Origin: Lachnospiraceae bacterium UBA7481 | Lineage (GTDB): Bacteria; Bacillota; Clostridia; Lachnospirales; Lachnospiraceae | Assembly: GCA_002478505.1 (NCBI GenBank) | Contig: DLOP01000124.1 | Location: forward strand, 1 to 9,548 | Reading direction: 5' to 3' | Length of the DNA: 9,548 nt | Part shown: one piece after another, positions 5,872 to 9,548 of the stretch | Layout of the letters: each line of letters begins with the position of its first letter | How positions within the stretch are numbered: position 1 is the first letter of the stretch | The notes under the pieces: generated by a model | Seen by the model: only the letters and a program-made list of their open reading frames with translations | Told to the model about the DNA's origin: nothing | The model's database searches: none | Made by a program: the position numbers and the translations under genes

Positions 5872-5885
5872 TATCCTGCAGGATA
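5872..5885. repeat. Perfect 14-bp palindrome
   Basis: TATCCTGCAGGATA is its own reverse complement, centred 57 bp upstream of the cyclase-gene methionine. With the 5835-5853 repeat it gives two dyad sites in a 127-bp gap. Its function is unknown; it may be chance or an operator. Confidence 0.35.
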
Positions 5886-5941
5886 CAGGGGCTGTGCCGA
5901 TATGATATTGTGCTATAGAGAGTGTAGGTTGAATCGTTGAT

Positions 5942-7639
5942 ATGAAAAAAGGCAGTCATTTAATTCAAATGATATATGTGATCATGGTCTCATGTTTTGC
6001 CATTCTTTTGCTGTGGGCAGTGATCTTTTACAAGGGTCCCCAGATGCGGGAGGAGCTGGTACGGGATAGTATTCCGGCGGAAGAGGGATGGTTTCTGATG
6101 GGTGGCGGTGAAGCCGATATTTCTCATTTACAGCGGATCGAGGGGATTGCTCCTTATCAGGAGACTTCCGTTTATTATCAGCTTCCGCAGCAGCTTACAG
6201 ATATTACGTTTTTGTGTTTTCGGACCAAAAATATCAATTATCAGGTTTATGTGGGCGGAAAACTTAGGTATGACCCCTACCATGAGGACAATATCGTTTA
6301 CATGAAATCTCAGGGAACCAGATGGAACTTTATCCCCGTATATCCGGCTGATGTGGGAAAAATGGTAGAAATCAGGTTTATGATTGTCTATGAAAACGCG
6401 ACGGCATGTATTGATCATGTGGTGCTTGGACTGGCGTCAGGGCAGCTGTTAAATATCGTTGCGGAAAAGGCGGTGGCTGCGATCACGGCAGGATTGATCA
6501 TGGTGATGGGTCTGGTTCTGATGGTATTGGATATTCCGGTGAATATGCAGAAAGAGAAGAACCACGAGCTGTTATATCTTGGCATTTTCGCGTTTATGAT
6601 CGGTGCATGGTGTTTTACGGAAACCAATCTGCTGCAGCTTTTTTTCGGCGATAGCAGGATGATCCAGCTGATAAGCTGCGGGTTGATCCCATTATTTACG
6701 ATCCCTCTGATGCTTTATCTGAACGCGTCTTTTGAACAGAAGCCTGAGAAGCTGATTAAGGGCATCTGTTTTCTTTCCGCTCTGCAGTTTATTGTGTGTA
6801 CAGTGCTTCATTTTCTGGGGATCGCGGATTATCATGAGACACTGACGATGGCACATGTTATTTTGGTATTGGCGGCTATAATGTTGTTTTATAGCGGCGT
6901 TAGAAATTCGTTTAAGTTTTTAGGTGAACAGGGGAATCAGACATATCAGTTCGCCCGGGGAATCGGACTGATTTCCATTGCGGTTACGGCGGCCATTGAT
7001 GTTTTCCGTTATTATTTAAAGACCGGCGGCGATAACGCCATGTTTATCCGGTTCGGACTGCTGATCTGGATCATCTGCTTTGGCGGCTCCAGTATGAAAA
7101 GAACGATTGATGCGGTGCGTAAGGGAGCCCATGTGGATTTTGTCAGCCAGCTTGCTTATATGGATGGTCTGACGGGGATCGGCAACCGCACGGCATTTCA
7201 GGAAAAGATGGAGGAGTTTGAAAAGAGAAAGCAGGAAAAAGGCGGCATAGGGATCGTTATCTTTGACGTCAATAATTTAAAATGGGTCAATGATACGCTG
7301 GGGCATAGTGAAGGTGACCAGATGATCAAAAAGGGAGCGGAGACGATCAGTCAGGCATTTGTGCAGGATAAAGGCGACTGTTATCGTATCGGCGGCGATG
7401 AATTTGTAGTATTTATATTAGGAGAGCAGATTGCAGAGCGGTGTGGGCAGGCTATCAACCGTTTGCAAGAGGAGCTTGACGCTTATAACAGCGAACAGAA
7501 CAGGAGTTATGATTTAAGTATTGCAAGTGGTTATGCGGTTTATGATGAAAGCTGCGCTGAGAAGACGCTGGCAGAACTATTTGAGATTGCCGATGCGAGA
7601 ATGTATGAAAATAAGAAAAAAATGAAAAATAAATCTTGA
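5942..7639 (+). CDS. 7TMR-DISM-type membrane diguanylate cyclase (GGDEF)
   Basis: A 565-aa sensor protein. A first membrane helix or signal anchor spans about residues 10-29. An extracellular, beta-rich domain of about 145 residues follows (roughly 30-175, with LCFRTKNINYQVYVGGKLRY), probably a ligand-binding jelly-roll fold. Then come seven hydrophobic segments (about 178-199, 210-231, 240-263, 273-296, 303-323, 340-362, 368-387), the 7TMR-DISM layout. The cytoplasmic GGDEF domain begins at YMDGLTGIGNR (406-416), with metal-binding D442 in FDVNNLKWVNDTLGH and the intact signature GGDEF (484-488). It should make cyclic di-GMP from two GTP in response to an external signal. The usual RxxD inhibition site before the signature is absent (DKGD), so product feedback may be weak. 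ATG 5942 is the only good start; a TGA at 5930 lies upstream in frame and the ribosome site is poor, suggesting low expression. Confidence 0.88.
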   Translation: MKKGSHLIQMIYVIMVSCFAILLLWAVIFYKGPQMREELVRDSIPAEEGWFLMGGGEADISHLQRIEGIAPYQETSVYYQLPQQLTDITFLCFRTKNINYQVYVGGKLRYDPYHEDNIVYMKSQGTRWNFIPVYPADVGKMVEIRFMIVYENATACIDHVVLGLASGQLLNIVAEKAVAAITAGLIMVMGLVLMVLDIPVNMQKEKNHELLYLGIFAFMIGAWCFTETNLLQLFFGDSRMIQLISCGLIPLFTIPLMLYLNASFEQKPEKLIKGICFLSALQFIVCTVLHFLGIADYHETLTMAHVILVLAAIMLFYSGVRNSFKFLGEQGNQTYQFARGIGLISIAVTAAIDVFRYYLKTGGDNAMFIRFGLLIWIICFGGSSMKRTIDAVRKGAHVDFVSQLAYMDGLTGIGNRTAFQEKMEEFEKRKQEKGGIGIVIFDVNNLKWVNDTLGHSEGDQMIKKGAETISQAFVQDKGDCYRIGGDEFVVFILGEQIAERCGQAINRLQEELDAYNSEQNRSYDLSIASGYAVYDESCAEKTLAELFEIADARMYENKKKMKNKS

Positions 7640-7664
7640 GTTTCCGTGATATAAATGATATAGT
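7636..7664 (+). promoter_or_regulatory. Candidate promoter for the aspS T-box transcript
   Basis: TTGAGT (7636-7641) and TATAGT (7659-7664) are 17 bp apart, and TGA precedes the -10 as an extended element. The -35 box overlaps the TGA stop of the cyclase gene (7637-7639). Transcription would start near 7671, giving a leader of about 430 nt before aspS. Confidence 0.5.
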
Positions 7665-7709
7665 GATTTTTGTATAGATTTTATGCGTATATGTTCCGGC
7701 GGCGGATAT

Positions 7710-7750
7710 TATATAACTATGAGTTATATAACTATGAGTTATATGACGAT
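7710..7750. repeat. Tandem 15-bp palindromic repeats in the aspS leader
   Basis: TATATAACTATGAGT occurs at 7710-7724 and 7725-7739, followed by a diverged third copy beginning TATATGACGAT at 7740. Each junction makes an inverted repeat, ATATAACT-ATG-AGTTATAT (7711-7729 and 7726-7744). The third copy supplies the 5' strand of the putative stem I base. Confidence 0.7.
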
Positions 7751-8003
7751 GGTCGGATCTATTTATGGAAAAAGAATAAGGAAATGCCAAGAAGGAGACT
7801 CTGCCTGGCGAAGGCATCAGGGAGGTTGCGTCATAGACTGAAAGCGCAGCCGGTCAGGAACAGGATAGGGAACGCTCCGGAGCAGACCATTTGAGGGCAT
7901 ACGTTAGGATGGTACGTCAGCACACGTTACGTGTTTTGAGTGGAAATAGAATGTGAAACATTCATTTCAATGCGGGTGGTACCGCGGATTATGTTGATCC
8001 GTC

Positions 8004-8037
8004 CCGGGATACAATGATATTGTGTTCCGGTTTTTTT
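8004..8037 (+). terminator. T-box intrinsic terminator
   Basis: CCGGGATACAAT (8004-8015) pairs with ATTGTGTTCCGG (8019-8030) over 12 bp, two of them G-U, with a GAT loop, followed by seven T (8031-8037). The left strand shares bases 8004-8006 with the antiterminator, so the two are exclusive. Confidence 0.92.
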
Positions 8038-8058
8038 ATGCGAAAAGCAAAGACATAA

Positions 8059-8084
8059 AAACAGCCGCGGCATGGAGGCTGTTT
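8059..8084 (+). other. Hairpin just before the aspS ribosome site
   Basis: AAACAGCC (8059-8066) pairs with GGCTGTTT (8077-8084) around a 10-nt loop. It ends 7 nt before the AGGGAG ribosome site (8091-8096), leaving that site free. It could insulate the start from leader structure or protect a processed mRNA. Confidence 0.4.
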
Positions 8085-8103
8085 CATGGAAGGGAGAAAA
8101 AAT

Positions 8104-9548
8104 ATGAGTACGATTTACAGAGAGGTAACATTGGATCAGATCACGGAATCTGATATTGATAAGTCGATACGGGTAGCCGGATGGATCGAGAATATCCGCG
8201 ATCATGGCGGAGTATCCTTTATCGATCTTCGGGATATGTATGGCGTGGTACAGATCGTCCTTCGCGATACGTCCCTGTTGGACGGTCTGACCAAGGAGGA
8301 CTGCGTGTCCATACAGGGTAAGGTAGAGCAGCGTTCCGAGGATACTTACAATCCCAAGATCCCTTCCGGAACAATAGAGATCGAAGCTGCGTCAGTTGAT
8401 GTGCTTGGCAAGGTATATAAGCAGCTGCCCTTTGAGATCATGACATCAAAGGAGATCAGGGAAGACCTGCGCCTGAAATATCGTTATCTGGATCTTCGCA
8501 ACCAGAAGGTCAAGGAGGCGATGATTTTCCGTTCCAAAGTGATCTCTTACCTGCGTGAAAAGATGACGCAGATGGGATTTTTGGAGATTCAGACGCCGAT
8601 CCTCTGTGCATCTTCTCCGGAGGGCGCCAGAGATTATATTGTGCCTTCCAGAAAATATAAGGGAAGATTTTATGCGCTGCCGCAGGCGCCGCAGCAATAT
8701 AAGCAGCTATTGATGGCATCCGGGTTTGATAAATATTTCCAGATCGCACCGTGCTTCCGTGATGAGGACGCCAGGGCGGACCGTTCTCCGGGAGAGTTTT
8801 ACCAGCTGGATTTTGAAATGAGTTTTGCTACGCAGGAGGATGTCTTTGCGGTAGGAGAGGAAGTATTGACGGCGGTATTTGAGAAATTTGCTCCTGAGGG
8901 CGCTAAGATCACAAAGGCGCCTTATCCGGTGATCCCTTATAAGCAGGCAATGATCGAGTTTGGCACGGATAAGCCGGATCTCCGTAATCCTTTGCGCATC
9001 ATCGATCTGACGGATTTCTTTCAGGAATGTACATTTAAAATGTTCCACGGCAGGACAGTCCGCGGGATCAAGGTACATGCAGAGATGTCTAAGGGCTTTC
9101 ATGAGAAATTATTAAAATTTGCCAATTCTATTGGTATGGGCGGCTTAGGCTATCTGGAAGTGATGGAGGATCTTTCCTATAAGGGGCCCATCGATAAATT
9201 CATTCCGGAGGAAAAGAAAGCAGTGCTCCGTGAACTGGCAGGTCTGGAGGTTGGAGATACGATCTTCTTTATTGCGGATAAGGAAGAAAGGGCCAATCTG
9301 TATGCAGGACAGATCAGGACAGAACTTGGCGAGAAGCTGGATCTGATTGAGAAGGATGCGTACCGTTTCTGCTATATCAATGATTTTCCGATGTATGAGT
9401 ATAATGAGGAAGAGAAGAAGATCGGATTTACGCACAATCCGTTCTCTATGCCGCAGGGAGGTCTGAAAGCATTGCAGGAAAAGGATCCGCTGGAGATCCT
9501 GGCATACCAGTATGATATCGTCTGCAACGGCGTGGAGCTTTCTTCCGG
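8104..9548 (+). CDS. aspS: Aspartate--tRNA ligase, 3' end beyond window
   Basis: A class II aminoacyl-tRNA synthetase that charges tRNA-Asp with aspartate. The first 481 residues are visible; bacterial AspRS is usually about 590 aa, so roughly the last fifth is missing. The N-terminal OB-fold anticodon-binding domain (about 1-105) has RVAGWIENIRDHGGVSFIDLRD (23-44). Catalytic features include SPEGARDY, YALPQAPQQYKQLLMASGFDKYFQI and motif 2 FRDEDARADR (218-227). The bacterial GAD insertion fills about 285-420. YDIVCNGVELSSG at the very end leads toward motif 3. The wording of motif 2 and its flank (APCFRDEDARADRSPGEFYQLDFEMSF) and CNGVELSSG recall alphaproteobacterial AspRS more than E. coli's. 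H34 is at the position where non-discriminating enzymes carry His. ATG follows AGGGAG with 7-nt spacing. It is controlled by the T-box upstream. Confidence 0.95.
   Translation, partial: MSTIYREVTLDQITESDIDKSIRVAGWIENIRDHGGVSFIDLRDMYGVVQIVLRDTSLLDGLTKEDCVSIQGKVEQRSEDTYNPKIPSGTIEIEAASVDVLGKVYKQLPFEIMTSKEIREDLRLKYRYLDLRNQKVKEAMIFRSKVISYLREKMTQMGFLEIQTPILCASSPEGARDYIVPSRKYKGRFYALPQAPQQYKQLLMASGFDKYFQIAPCFRDEDARADRSPGEFYQLDFEMSFATQEDVFAVGEEVLTAVFEKFAPEGAKITKAPYPVIPYKQAMIEFGTDKPDLRNPLRIIDLTDFFQECTFKMFHGRTVRGIKVHAEMSKGFHEKLLKFANSIGMGGLGYLEVMEDLSYKGPIDKFIPEEKKAVLRELAGLEVGDTIFFIADKEERANLYAGQIRTELGEKLDLIEKDAYRFCYINDFPMYEYNEEEKKIGFTHNPFSMPQGGLKALQEKDPLEILAYQYDIVCNGVELSS

Larger units (their letters stand above)
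7671..8037 (+). promoter_or_regulatory. T-box leader (tRNA-sensing riboswitch) of aspS
   Basis: The invariant T-box GGGTGGTACCGCG is at 7974-7986. It is preceded by a stem III-like hairpin (7943-7968: GAAAT, bulged A, GAATGT paired with ACATTC and ATTTC). After it, CGGAT (7985-7989) pairs with ATCCG (7997-8001), and CGGG (7973-7976) can pair with CCCG (8003-8006), forming the antiterminator that competes with the terminator at 8004. TGGT (7977-7980) would contact the acceptor end of uncharged tRNA; for a tRNA-Asp ending GCCA this needs a U-G pair. Stem I is less certain: TATGACG (7742-7748) pairs with CGTCATA (7829-7835), the hairpin TGCC/GGCA with loop TGGCGAA lies inside it, and a GAC Asp codon directly follows at 7836-7838 as a candidate specifier. 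Uncharged tRNA-Asp should allow readthrough into aspS. The T-box itself is near certain; the specifier is tentative. Confidence 0.92.

Noticed and set aside
7670..7894. 74-codon + strand frame with NYELYNYELY repeats
   Set aside because: It starts with TTG without a ribosome site, its repeats come from the 15-bp DNA repeats, and it lies across the T-box leader.

Overview
The window looks like a chromosomal stretch from a low-to-moderate GC member of the Bacillota, most likely a Lachnospiraceae-type gut clostridium. The reasons are a T-box leader in front of aspS, a 7TMR-DISM-type membrane GGDEF protein, an Rpn-type protein with GRQEG repeats, TTG/GTG-tolerant starts behind strong AGGAG-type ribosome sites, and promoters with TGN-extended -10 boxes. 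This is inferred from gene style only; no ribosomal RNA or other definitive marker is present. All real genes are on the + strand.

Layout. (1) Positions 1-1389 hold the 3' part of a HAD-like hydrolase of the kind found with glycosyltransferases in surface-polysaccharide clusters. (2) Positions 1390-2275 are an accessory patch: a near-consensus promoter, a small ORF that resembles only the C-terminal part of an Rpn (PD-(D/E)XK) nuclease and carries four 12-bp repeats, and a palindromic element of about 60 bp bracketed by perfect 14-bp direct repeats. (3) Positions 2276-4929 form a tight three-gene operon: ribulose-phosphate-3-epimerase-like protein, IspD/TarI-type cytidylyltransferase, and zinc-dependent polyol-phosphate dehydrogenase (GatD/TarJ-like). 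(4) Positions 5161-5814 encode a histidine phosphatase with its own promoter and hairpin-rich leader. (5) Positions 5942-7639 encode a seven-TM receptor-type diguanylate cyclase. (6) Positions 7640-8103 are a promoter and T-box leader with a terminator, controlling (7) aspS, cut off by the window end.

How the genes fit together. The three-gene operon reads as a supply line for a CDP-polyol: a pentulose phosphate is interconverted by the epimerase, reduced to a pentitol phosphate by the dehydrogenase, and activated with CTP by the cytidylyltransferase, for insertion into a teichoic-acid-like or capsular polymer. The HAD-like protein upstream supports a cell-envelope polymer locus continuing to the left. 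A dedicated epimerase suggests the activated polyol might derive from xylulose 5-phosphate (xylitol or arabinitol) rather than being ordinary CDP-ribitol; this is inference. The phosphatase, cyclase and aspS appear to be separate transcription units.

Most worth a second look: the possible CDP-pentitol operon with its diverged epimerase and loop-expanded dehydrogenase, the orphan Rpn C-terminal fragment, the repeat-bracketed palindromic element that duplicates a promoter -10 region, and the aspS leader with tandem palindromic repeats abutting its putative stem I.
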